The notes under the pieces were generated by a model, which was given only the letters and a program-made list of their open reading frames with translations, had not been told where the DNA came from and searched no databases. Positions 12,276 through 22,603 of a DNA stretch of 64,000 bases are shown here, one piece after another (within the stretch, counting starts at the first letter, position 1; the number at the start of each line of letters is the position of its first letter). Both the position numbers and the translations under genes were made by a program. Source of the stretch: Perkinsus olseni (lineage: Eukaryota; Perkinsozoa; Perkinsida; Perkinsidae); the NCBI GenBank assembly GCA_013115135.1, contig JABANP010000066.1:62001-126000 (forward strand), written 5' to 3'.

Positions 12276-15200
12276 CTATCTCCAGTCGGACCTGACCAGC
12301 TGATGCGTGGATAAACCCGCTTCTGCTGTTACCAGCATCACAGCAGCGCCCTGACCCGAGGCCGGCTTCCAAGTCGGCAGGCATCTGAGGACAATATAGA
12401 AGCGGGTGGAAGGGAAGAGGATCCTACCGAGCCGAGCGCCTCCTTCCCAGGCAAGCTTTGCAGACTCTCTCGCCTGGGCGACTCCGACGGCTGAGAATTG
12501 ATGAGCGGCCGTTCCTGACCGCCCGAGGCCTACGCAGGGATCCACTGCTGCCGGAGTTGCTAGTAAACACAGACTGCCATTGGCCCCCGTGCAGAGCCTG
12601 TCTCGCCATTCCTCCAGCGTCTTCTTATTCGGGAGGACCTTGCGTACCACTCCAACGGCAACTCTTGGGCGGAGGCAGCGTACACTTCTATCCTTGGTGC
12701 TCTCCATCTCCCTCTCTATGAAGAACGTCCTCATCAGGCCCTTACCCTTTATGAACATATCCCCCCGGTCGACTAGCTCGAAGTCTCCTTGTATGCGTTG
12801 CGCTGTGGCCTCCGAGCAATGCACCTGAGCCGCTGCTGCTGCAGCTGCTGTGGCCTTGCCGGGCCGCTGACCTTCATAGGCTCGCCGTGACTCTCCATCC
12901 GAGACGCTGTGTTCACACAGTCGCCCCAGACGTCGTAGATGAACTTCTTTCCGGCCAATCACCCCCGCCACGCAGGAGCCAGAGTGACACCCGACCCGCA
13001 GTGCCAGAGGGTTACCCATGTCGTCGCAGAACCTGGAGAGCCCCAGGCGAAGGCCATCACGACGACTACGCAGGAGGGGACTCGTACACGCCCACATCAG
13101 CAACCATGTCGAGACCCATGCGGGCTACAGCGTGAGCGTGGAGGGGATGAGGGGTGGGCAGGCCTGCCGCTGCCATGTACCTTACATGATGCGGTCGTGC
13201 GCAAAGAAGGATGACCGGCAGCGTACGCGTCCCCGATAGTTTTTATTTTCTCGAGGCCGTGCTTCTCGGCAATATTGTCAAACATGAAGAAGAGCTCATT
13301 GAGCAGCAACAGGACTTGTTCGGGAGGCACTCTGGAGGAAATGGAGGTGAAGCCAACGACGTCAGCGAAGAGGATTGATGCATCGTTGTAACTGATAGCG
13401 GAATGATTCGGAGTCCTGCTAGAACGACTCCGCTAATTGTGATGAGTATCGGCAGTTCGACAGCAGCAATCTACGGACTCCCGGAGGGTAAGGAAGTAGC
13501 AGCACCAATTACAATGTGGGAATGACAATCATGCAATATTCTCTCCTACGGAAAGCCCGAAAGCTTCTAATTTTCCAACGTCCCAATCTGAATGCACACT
13601 GGCGTCAACAGACTCCGTCAAAATACGATGCACACGAAGAAGACACGCGTGAGCCTCCAGAAGGCCGAACCTTACAACTCAGCGAGTGCCGAGTTATACA
13701 AGCCGCTGGTAGAGGCATTTCCACCAACCGCCGCGGCTGCCGCTGCAGCTGCTATTCCCGCAAAACTCCGACTGTGCGGTACACCACTACGCTTAGTGCT
13801 CTTGCCAGTGAGCAGCTGCGCTTGAGAGGAGGCCGCCGCTATCTGAAGGGATCCTGCCAATCTGCCTAACAGCACGATAGTCTCCCACCTGCATGGTGAA
13901 GGCCGCTGAGTTCTGACTACTGATGGCGTAACCCCCCTGCTGCTGGCCCTGAGACCGACAAGGAAGGGACACCCCTCCGCGAGGCCGATGCCGGGCCCTC
14001 ACTCCGTTCGGGACGTGCAAGTAGTTGGACTGGCCACAGTTGGTTTGAGCCAGCAGCTGACCTACCGACGATACACCTGAACTTTGTGACTGCACCGCAC
14101 CCACAGACCACCCGCCGCCGTACTCCGGGCCGTGTTGCACACTGACACCGCGCTGAGGTCCTGCTGCTGCCGCTCTTTCAGAGTGTCAATGATCCGCTTA
14201 GGAAGTACCTTAACATAGATTCGAACCTGGGTCGTTCGCAGCGACGCACATTCCTGAGTAGCCGGTCACTCCTCTGTGATTCAATAGTAACCATCAGTGA
14301 CTGCACGAAGTCCTTGCGGCCCAACACCTACAGCAGCAGCCGTAGCCACGGCCTCACCGAGGCTCGGCGTTACTACCTCGAGCGAGTAGGTGAGTATTGC
14401 CATGAACAAAGCACTCACTACCATGATGACGGGGTCCGTTGGGAGGTCGAAGAATTCACCGTGACGCTGCGCAACGCTCGGGAAAGAGGCACGCAGGGCA
14501 ACAAAGAGAATAATCTGGTACCTGTGTACCACACTAGACCATCGCGATCGGGAAGAGGCTGATCGATATGCAACCTTACACAGAGACAGCGACCATGAGG
14601 ATGAACCTGAGCCTGTAGAGGCAGGCGGTGACCAGGAGCAGGATGCAGAAGGTGCTGGCCTCGTCCATGGGCCAGGTGTACCAAGCAATCAGCTCCGGCC
14701 CCAAGTACCTGTTGAAGGGGTACCTCAACTGTGAGGCATGTGCCCTTCATCACATCCAGAGGAGAGCCAGTGTGGTTGTGAACCAAGCAAAGCAGGACTG
14801 GAAGGCCTGGAAGTACTGCACTAGCCAGCGGCGTGAAGATCTCCGACGAGGACGGTTAGAGGAGCGCCCCACACTCTCGTGGGAGGCTCGAAGGGAGGCC
14901 GTGCTGCTGCTGCGAGGAGGAGGCGACGGCTCCCGAACTAGGATCGAGACGATAGTAAAGTGGATCTAAAGAGCCACGATAGAGGATGGGAGGATACTCC
15001 GGGCTCACCAGGCCTAGATAGATGAGAGCGTTGAGGGGCTCGGCCAGTAGGACCCTGCCGAATGTCGCCTCCGGGTAACGGTTGTGGAGCGACTCGTACC
15101 TATGAATACGGAAATCCATGGACTGTCCATCGAAGGTGACGATGATGCAAGCGTGTGCTGCCTCCCGAAGAGCACTAACTTAGGGCCACAACAAGGAACC

Positions 15201-16100
15201 CTCCGAGGACTAGTATGAGGCTCAACACTCGTATCAATTGTAAACTCTTATATGCCAAGTCAATTTGGTACCTGAAGGCAGTCCAATAAGGCGACCGGCA
15301 GGATGAGTACAATACCCTTTCTCGAGGCCGGGGTTCTCGAACTCCAGTGTGAGCCAGTGCATGCTCTGGCCGTGGCGAGCCCAGAGCTCGCGTCGGTTCA
15401 ACTTGTCGTAGAGCACCGCGTCCCATTTACCTACAGCACTCCCGTAGGGGCCAAAGGCAGCGGTAGCCGAAGTGCTCAGAAATGCATGAGAGCAGTCCAC
15501 CGATTATTACAGTATAATTTTCCGTTTTTGGGGTTCTTGCAATCGTGTAACCTCAGAGGAATGCGGAGGGTCCAAGGCAGCAGGGATACAACAGAGAAGT
15601 CCCACCTGAGTACCGAAAATGTCCCCTCCAAGCAGACCCTAGACGAACAAACCGTGAGGGGCTGGCGGTACCTTATCAAAGCACCCTTGCCCCTTGGGGG
15701 AGGTAGCGGAAAGGCATCCCATTCTGGAGGGTCACTAGCCCCACTATTCTTCACCTCTGCAGTACCATTGAGCGTACCTATACCGTCCGCCCTCACTGAG
15801 GTACGACTATGCTAGAGACCGTACTCGTGGATCCCCTATTGGTGACACGCATCACCCCACCATCCATCACAGCAGGGCCGTGCTCCAGCGAGGAGGCCCT
15901 GGTCACCACAGCCCTTGCCCCTTCACAAGCCTTATGGATACTACTACCTGCCCTCTACGGAGTAAATGCTGCCTCCTGCCTGATGCTCCATCACGGTGGA
16001 CGAGGACTTTCGGGAACGGAATAGCCTCATTTTCCAATGACAAACTACTGTTGCCTCGTCGCAAGAATAGAAATCCCACCTCCTACAAGCTGCGATAAGG
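12276..16100 (-). CDS. Membrane adenylate cyclase (class III)
   Basis: The C-terminal catalytic domain is clear. It has [11 protein letters not shown] (first metal Asp, about 13,355), [17 protein letters not shown] (second metal Asp and the adenine-selecting Lys), [17 protein letters not shown], and [20 protein letters not shown] with the adenine-binding Asp of YDVWG and the catalytic Asn/Arg. Lys plus Asp at these places indicates ATP rather than GTP as substrate (family knowledge). Resolved introns are 13,181-13,226, 13,033-13,087 and 12,825-12,871 (46, 55 and 47 nt). Upstream exons at about 14,300-15,480 encode several membrane helices, for example [20 protein letters not shown] and [18 protein letters not shown] Gln/Ala-rich insert (13,680-14,140) lies between the linker [14 protein letters not shown] and the catalytic domain. 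One extra base at 12,948-12,950 breaks the frame. The N-terminal start is not resolved; 16,100 is a guess. Confidence 0.85.
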
Positions 16101-16861
16101 CCACCAGTGGACTCTGGCAGATGGTACAGCCCTCCTGCCCACCCCGACCCCCCAGTAGTATAACACTACCAACGCAAAGCCCACTGGGGACCTAGCCGTA
16201 GTATGAGACACAGCTTGTGCGACAGTGCAGTCGAACATCATCGAATCCTTAGTAGGAAGTTACAAACGGCCATGGTTATTGAGGCTTTCTAGTATGAGTA
16301 TTAATAACATTATGATGTAGCCATCCAGCGAGGACCTCCAAGTCAGCGAAAGCACATTGCTTGTGAGCCTCAGGGACCCACAGCGGATGCCGTTGCGTAC
16401 ACTAGTATGGTCCTCGCCCAACGATGGTAGTACGGAAGAATGAGTAGTGTTAATGATGACTAAGTATTACAGAGATCGCAGGACAGTAGACAGAGAGAAT
16501 AGAATGCGGGAATGATAGTCGTGTTAAGAACGACAATACTACTCCCGGCAAAGGAAAAGCTCCTAAGAGTATAGGGCACTAAGCCAGCACCGTCCATCCG
16601 GCATCAACAAGGAACCACCAGGGTAACAACAGCGGCAGCGGCCTTCGAAAGACCGCACTGTGTCACCAGGATAGAACAGCGAGGCTACAGAGGTAGTGAG
16701 AGAAACTGTCTACAGCTGGACAGCTAAATGCATCATCAAATCCGCAGAGTGTAATGCACGGTCGACGAAACCGTACTCGGTAAAAATTGGAGGGAACTCT
16801 AGCTGGCTCATCGACACTCCCGCCGAAGAGATGACGGGATGCCCGCCAGCTTTCGGAGAAG
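16101..16861. other. Intergenic region downstream of transporter 1
   Basis: This lies between the 3' end of the first amino-acid transporter gene and the presumed 5' region of the cyclase gene, both on the minus strand. No convincing coding frame is seen. It carries one copy of a short element that is repeated downstream of the second transporter (16,341-16,398, listed separately). Confidence 0.5.
16341..16398 (-). repeat. Conserved element downstream of transporter 1 (copy A)
   Basis: Two blocks, GCGNAAGCACATTGCTTGTGA and CAGCGGATGCCGTTGCGT on the plus strand, are spaced by about 12 nt and recur at 18,826-18,880. AAGCA-CAT-TGCTT can form a perfect small hairpin. This copy lies about 460 nt beyond the stop of transporter 1, against about 50 nt for copy B beyond transporter 2. 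It could be 3' UTR or processing sequence carried along in the gene duplication, or a small RNA. Confidence 0.6.
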
Positions 16862-18213
16862 TTACTTACTGTAAAAGTCGATAACGCCATCAAGAGAGAC
16901 CCAGGTACCGAGTACGAGGGAAACCAAGCCCACCACAATCATCAACCAGTACCACCAGTTCTTCCAGGCGAACATCTTACCCTTAGCGAGGACGAGGTTG
17001 AAGGCGCCAGGCCCCAGGAAGCAGACGATAGAGCCGGCAATGGCTCCGACGAGCCCCAGAATCATATTAACATCGGGCAAGGCGACCGCCACGGCGAAGG
17101 ACAGGGCTACCGTTAAGGTAGCAACGATTATACCAATGATGGTTCGATGCTTCTTGGGGTTGAGAGAGTGAAGGATAGTCGTCCTTACAGGGTAGATGTT
17201 AAGCGGAAAGCAGCCGACGATGGCGACGCCCATAAGAATAAAGGCAATGCACACCATCGGGTCCCCAGACTGAATCAAAGGGCTGAGACTGATGAGAACA
17301 CTAGAGGCGATATCGTCTCCGAAGTTGATGAAGAAGAGGATGCCTACCATTAGGTAGACGATAACACTGACGATCATAGACACGGCAGTGACCCTCCTCA
17401 TAGCGGAAGGCTTCCGGTTCGACAGGCCCGACGTAAATCTCCGGAACGTTCGGCTGACTGGCGAAGGCGAAGATGTAGGTATTGAAGGCGGACATGAGCG
17501 ACCCCGTGTTGAGGGGGAGTCCATGCCGTATTTACATCAAACGTGTCCGAGACGCCGTATCGGGAGAGAGTGTAAATGGCTGTGATAGCCAAGAAAACTA
17601 CTCCCACCGAACCAGCCATGGTGAGATACCTGATGGAGCCGATGCCCTTGAGGAGGGAGATCGGCCAGAGAATGATGACGGTGACTAGGATGCTGAAGTA
17701 GATCCTGTTTACGAACATTATGCCGTACCAGGTATCAGGATGGGAACCGAAGGCGGCGACGAACACAGGGTTGAAGATATCGTAGATGGTGACGATGTAT
17801 GCAGCGGCAGTACCGAAGCAGAAAAGGAACATACCGATTTGGAAAACCCATCCCCATTTCTTGCCGAAGAGCATGTCGACAAGATCTTCATAAGTATCTT
17901 TCTTCGCGATATCCTGCGCCCTCACGATCATTTCGACAGAGAGGAAGGTAAAGAAGCACATAGCACACAGCAGGATAGTGCCAGCGATGATACCGGCACA
18001 ATACATAGTGTAGGGCACGGCGAGAGCACCAGCACCGAGAGTGCCTTTCATAAGGCTGAACGCAGCCGCGGCTTCAGAGCCCTCGGCCAGCACATCCCAC
18101 CACTTGAAGTTGGTAGTAGTGGATTTGGCATCCTTAACAGTATACTCGCTGTCGGAGGTCGATATCTCGGTAGAGGGCAGCTCCTCCTCCGCAACGTCCT
18201 TTTGCTCGGACAT
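16862..18213 (-). CDS. AAAP-family amino-acid transporter 1
   Basis: The start ATG is at 18,211-18,213 and opens MSEQKDVAEEEL, an acidic cytosolic tail of about 45 residues. The Aa_trans fold (PF01490 type, 10-11 helices) follows. The hallmark first helix is FSLMKGTLGAGALAVPYTM; later come FCFGTAAAYIVTIYDIF, MSAFNTYIFAFASQPNVPEIY and the conserved CFPLNIYPVRTTILHSL loop. The family moves neutral or cationic amino acids with protons or sodium across the plasma or vacuolar membrane; the substrate cannot be read here. The gene has no intron. Two single extra bases, in GGGGG at 17,513-17,517 and CCC at 17,427-17,429 (plus-strand bases), split it into three frames. Removing them gives about 449 residues matching the paralogue directly upstream, so I treat the gene as intact or nearly so. 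Confidence 0.9.
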
Positions 18214-18927
18214 CACACAAAGTCAGAGGGAAATGATGAAGGCTGTCAACGAACAGAATGCTAGATACACACTTTGGCCCGGGGAAATTCAGAGTCGGCC
18301 GAGACCCCTCCCCTCTTCCGCGGACATGCTGGCTTGCAGTACGCTAACACGCATGAGTACTTCGATAACTCCCAGGGAGAAACACTGCCTAGTTCCATCC
18401 CGGGACAGGCTGGCACAGGGCCCTCCTCAGCTCCAGTATGAGGAGGGCAGCACACAATGGGGGGACAGCTGGCCATACCCACCCTCCGGGTGTCCCACTA
18501 AGACGCGTTGCAATGGCATTCTCTGATGGATGCATTCGAGTACGCTCTGCCCCGATGTGTCGCAACACAACACTTGCTCGCTTCTGAAAGTCGACTCCGC
18601 TGACCGAAGGTGAGACAGCTCGATCGCCGACAAGGCGATCAGCTCGACTGGCGAGCAAAAATGCGCTTCACGCGCCGTCCGTCATCAACCCTGGCAAGGG
18701 CAGCACTGTCCTCAGTACCATCCTAGAGCGCGGAATCACTCAAAACGCCTACTAACCCTCAACAATACTTATGGACGATGACTAGAAGAAAATACAGAAG
18801 AATGTTGTTGTTGAGAGACCGGGTAGAGCCAGCGGAAGCACATTGCTTGTGAAATCAATCCACAGCGGATGCCGTTGCGTGCGCTCTATTGCGGTCTCGG
18901 CAAAATCCTCATCATCAGAGCTGCTTA
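18214..18927. other. Intergenic region between the transporter paralogues
   Basis: This is a 714-bp spacer between the start of transporter 1 and the stop of transporter 2, both on the minus strand. It should hold the promoter of transporter 1 and the 3' UTR of transporter 2. No coding frame looks real. Copy B of the repeated element lies at 18,826-18,880. Confidence 0.5.
18826..18880 (-). repeat. Conserved element downstream of transporter 2 (copy B)
   Basis: This is the second copy of the element at 16,341-16,398. GCGGAAGCACATTGCTTGTG and CAGCGGATGCCGTTGCG are conserved and the spacer between them is shorter. It sits about 50 nt after the stop codon of transporter 2, so it is probably transcribed as 3' UTR. 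The flanking bases have diverged, so the two blocks appear to be under more constraint than their surroundings. Confidence 0.6.
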
Positions 18928-20200
18928 TCAGCCCCTCTCTTGATAGAATTCAATAGCGTCTAGAATCGCTATGTACGTCCCTAGGAGGAAAGCGACAAGG
19001 CCAATGATGATCATGGCCCAATAATAGATTCTGTCCCTTATGTACACCGCACCACCATCAAGTTTTATGTTGAACGCAGCCGGGCCCAGGAAGCAGATAA
19101 TCGACCCGGCCAGAGCTCCCACCAGCCCTAAAATCACGTTCACGTCCGGCAACGCAAGAGCGACTGCAAAGGCGAGTCCCACAGTGACGGTCGACACGAC
19201 CATGCCGATGAGAGTCCTGTACTTCTTCGGGCGCAGCGAGTGCAGAACTGTGGTTCGTACAGGATAGATGTTAAGAGGGAACGTACCAACAATCGCTACA
19301 GCCATCATCAAGAAGGCAGCGGCGATGACGGGGTCTCCACTGTTCAGCCTAGGGCCCAAGCTCGTGAGAATGTTCGACTCGGTCAATGCACCGTATGCCA
19401 CGAGAAAAAGAGATCCTTCCACTGCATAGACCACAAGGACGGAGAGAATGCTGATGAGCGTCACCTGACGCATGTTACGAGGAGTGGCAACCGAAAGCTC
19501 GGTGTAAATCTCCGGAATGTTGGGCTGGTTGGCGAAGGCAAATATGTAGGTATTAAAGGCGCTCACCAACGACGACAGATCCATGGGCTTCCACAGCATA
19601 TCGGAGGTGAAGCTCGGAGGCCACACCATAGCGTGCCAGCACGTAGACCGAGGTTATGGCGAGGAAGCAGGCACAGAGGGATCCGGTGAAGGTGAGGTAG
19701 CGGATAGAGTCAATGGTCTTCATCAACGACACGGGGAGCAGTACCACCACTGTTACCAGAATACTGAAGTACAGCCTGTTGGTCAGGAGTACGGCGTACC
19801 ACTCCTCGGGGTTCTCCCCGAAGGCATGTACTGTGACAGGCCTCACGATGTCGTAGATGGTGACTATGTACACGGCACTGGTACCGAAGCAGAATACAAA
19901 CATCGCCAGCTGGTAGAGGTAGCACCAGCGGCGTCCGAAGAGCAAATCTACTAGCTCCTCGTAGGTATCCTTGCCACTCTTGTGCACCGCCCTCACAATG
20001 AGCCCTAGGGACAGGATCGACAACGCGGCCATGACAACGAGGAGGACAAGGCCGAGAGTAACCCCAGCTGAGAGCATCGTGAAGGGCAGAGAGAGCGCTC
20101 CGGCTCCCAACGTAGCCTTCATGATATTGAAGACGGCCGCTGTCTTTGAGCCGGCCGGGAGGAGGTTGGTCATCCGGTGCCAGAAGCGCCTACCCTTCAT
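18928..20200 (-). CDS. AAAP-family amino-acid transporter 2 (tandem paralogue)
   Basis: This gene matches transporter 1 along its length: FNIMKATLGAGALSLPFTM, VFCFGTSAVYIVTIYDIVRP, VSAFNTYIFAFANQPNIPEIY and GTFPLNIYPVRTTVLHSLRP. The chosen start is the ATG at 20,198-20,200 (MKGRRFWHRM), the first in-frame ATG after an upstream stop. The N-terminal tail is shorter and less acidic than in transporter 1, so a missed upstream exon is possible. The gene has no intron. One extra base near 19,611-19,620 shifts the frame between YGVASE and FTSDMLW; without it the protein is about 423 residues. The head-to-tail arrangement with transporter 1 and the shared downstream element indicate a local duplication. 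The likely role is proton- or sodium-coupled amino-acid transport; the substrate is unknown. Confidence 0.9.
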
Positions 20201-20569
20201 CCCCTCTCCGCACTTGGGGAGACTCGAGCCCACCGGAGTGCGTCGAATCCGTCCTTTTCATGGAAGAATCGAAGCAAAAAAATCTGAGAATATACGACAC
20301 CGATATCGCGCTGATCCAGTCGACACACAAAACGCTCTCGACCTGACACTAAGTCCCTACCATGCTGACTAGAGGGCATTATCGACATCGGGATCCACCA
20401 TTCAGCAGCGAGAGTGATGCCAACTACAAACGAGATACAACAAGACGAGCCTTACTCATCAGCCGACTATTTAATAGCGGCAACAGCACGCCTATGCTAC
20501 GCTTAGTTCGCCACGCCCACGCGTGCCGGCGGAGCGGTCATCGAAATCTTCATGGGAATTAGAATGCCT

Positions 20570-20929
20570 TCAATACGTCAGCCCTTCCCGCCAGTCTTGT
20601 GATAACGTAACATAGTCCTCTGCAACCCAGATGTGCTCGATCGGGCTGCCTACGGTCGTGTCCGGGTAGCTCGAGGCCGACGCCAAGCGGACCAAGACCA
20701 ACTCGAGTGTCGGCCCGACGGAGGTGCGCTCGGGACGGGAGGGGGTGGCTGGTGCCCTCGACCATGTGCATGCGTGCAAGGGAGACACGAGGCGCGCCGC
20801 ATCCTGCACGGCGTCGCTGCAGTGGACATCAAACCAAGCAGTGGCTGTCAACTGCCCGGTGGGTTCGAAGGCACCGGCGAGGCACAAGGTACTTACGATG
20901 TCACAGCAGGAGAACTCAACCGGTACCAT
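20570..20929 (-). CDS. Uncharacterised small ORF
   Basis: A reading frame of about 119 codons opens MVPVEFSCCDIV and ends EDYVTLSQDWREGLTY. A possible intron donor GTAAGTACC follows CDI, with a CCACTGCAG acceptor before DAVQDAARL; this would shorten the protein. I recognise no domain. It fills the gap between transporter 2 and the SNM1-type nuclease on the same strand, and its residue composition is protein-like. It could also be a 3' UTR frame of the nuclease transcript. Confidence 0.35.
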   Translation of the reverse strand: MVPVEFSCCDIVSTLCLAGAFEPTGQLTATAWFDVHCSDAVQDAARLVSPLHACTWSRAPATPSRPERTSVGPTLELVLVRLASASSYPDTTVGSPIEHIWVAEDYVTLSQDWREGLTY

Positions 20930-20960
20930 AAAAAGAAACTATCACCAATCATCAGTGAGG

Positions 20961-22107
20961 TCAATAACTGCTGTTAATTCGCTGGGGCTCACTGGCATAC
21001 TTCGCAGCTTTGCTGGGCTTGCAATGGAAGTAGCTCTCTAGCCTTCCCCGGTGATCAGGGAGCATGATACTCCCAGCCACAGCTGTAACCTGAGCGTCTC
21101 GCTCCGCCAACGTCTTCCCAACCGTTCCAATAACCCTCTGCGGCCGTACGTGCTTCAGAAAGTCCACCAGCTCTGTGTAGGAGCTATGCTCGCTATACGG
21201 TATCGAGTACAGCACGCAGCCCGGATGTTCCTTACTGCGCCAGCAAGATTCTTTCCGAGTCCAGCCAGTGCAGCGAAATCCAACCACCTTGACGTAGCCC
21301 GCCTCGAGAAAGTCGGCCAGGGTGTCGGGCGAATTCCCAACGCGGCCCATGGTGTCGAAAACCACCCCATAGTCTTCCTTGTCCGCAATCAGCCTCTCCG
21401 GAATCGCTCCGCAAATTGCTACGATCTTCCGTCGATTTTTCGGTATGAAAATCTTCTTCCCAAGGACCTCGCTCATCCGCACCGCACAGGATTCCTTTCC
21501 CAGCCTATAACCCCCAACAACAAAAATAGTGCCCGGCTCGTTCTCTTTATTAACAATTCTAGCGATCATATCCAAAGCGTCCTCCCTAGGTGGATGGACG
21601 AACCGCCTGTCCGAATACGTTGTGTCCAGCCATACTGTGTTGATAGCACCATTACCGGGGACCGTCTTCAGCAGGGAGCTCGACGCTCGGAAATCTCCCG
21701 TGTGAAGGCCCAGCCAGCCACCAGCACCGCAGAACAGGAACATGACCGCCCCCGGACAGTGATTAGCATCAATACAGGTCACTTGTACTCCCCCAATCTC
21801 AGTCGGCCGGCCCATTTCCAACTTCACGACTCGGGAGGCGTCAACGCCGATAACTTGGGTCACCAGCTCTGCCGTGATCGGAGAGCAGTATATAGTTCCC
21901 CTTGCAAAAGCCCTTCGCAAGACCCCAAGTATGGTCCCCATGAAAGTGAGTTAAAAAATACGTGCTGCTATTCTGACGCAACCTTACAGGTACACCAAAG
22001 CCGTCTACTATGAAAGCCTCTGTTTGTCCAGGGATCTCCGTTATAACCTTGAACGCCCATTCCCTCTTCTCCTTCTCGAGGGTTGATGCCGAGCGCTTGG
22101 GAGGCAT
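20961..22107 (-). CDS. SNM1/DCLRE1-type metallo-beta-lactamase nuclease
   Basis: The start ATG at 22,105-22,107 gives MPPKRSASTLEKE. The metallo-beta-lactamase motifs follow in order: YFLTHFHGDHTWGL (HxHxDH), DANHCPGAVMFLF, LHTGDFRAS and WLDTTYSD. The beta-CASP part ends in YSIPYSEHSSYTELVDFLKHVRPQRVIGTV, with the conserved His. This pattern is that of the SNM1/Pso2/Artemis family of 5' exonucleases and hairpin nucleases, which act in interstrand cross-link repair or end processing in the nucleus. The protein is about 381 residues, so it is essentially the catalytic core without a long N-terminal extension. No introns are needed. A fourth base in the A run at 21,906-21,909 (plus strand) shifts the frame between GLAKGF and ARGTIYCSPIT; with three the frame is continuous. 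Confidence 0.88.
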
Positions 22108-22603
22108 CAACTGTTTACAAGCCTGACAACTATGGATTGGCTCGACGTCCAGGGCTATATTGGTATAGCGAGTTGTGAGTCTTTAGATCCTCGTATCACT
22201 ACTCTAGCGGGTTCGAGGGGCATTCACCAGCTCTTGCGAAGTCGCATGCCCTCTAGCCAACATTGGAAAGGCATGCTCTATCGAGTGGAACTCGACCCCT
22301 TCGAAATGACCCGCTTTTCATAGCCCTCATGCTTCGTCTATTCCTTCCGGACAGAGGAATCCAAAAATGTATCGTACATAAATCTCACCCAGCCCCACAG
22401 GATTCCCCAAGCGTGACATTCACTAACACAAGGCATTATGATGATAGTATAATTATTTCAGGAGGCATAGTTGCAAGCCAGGCGAATCGGGCCGGAAACC
22501 CGTAATATTACTAAACAACACACTGTTCTGAATACCTCTAGAGGGACCCGAAATAGCCTCCTACGGGTCCCCAGGCATCGCCTGCTGATGCAGTAGTCCT
22601 AGC
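22108..22603. other. Intergenic region
   Basis: This is about 0.5 kb between the start of the SNM1-type gene and the stop of the mitochondrial carrier gene, both on the minus strand. No protein-like frame, tRNA or strong repeat is visible. It should contain the nuclease promoter and the carrier 3' UTR. Confidence 0.45.

Noticed and set aside
14205..14235. Plus-strand GATTCGAACCTGGGTCG looks like a tRNA T-arm in reverse.
   Set aside because: It encodes TTQVRIYVK of the cyclase linker in the correct frame, its stem does not pair well, and no acceptor or anticodon arms surround it.
21051..22013. Long plus-strand frame of about 320 codons.
   Set aside because: It is antisense to the SNM1-type nuclease, whose catalytic motifs are unmistakable on the other strand.
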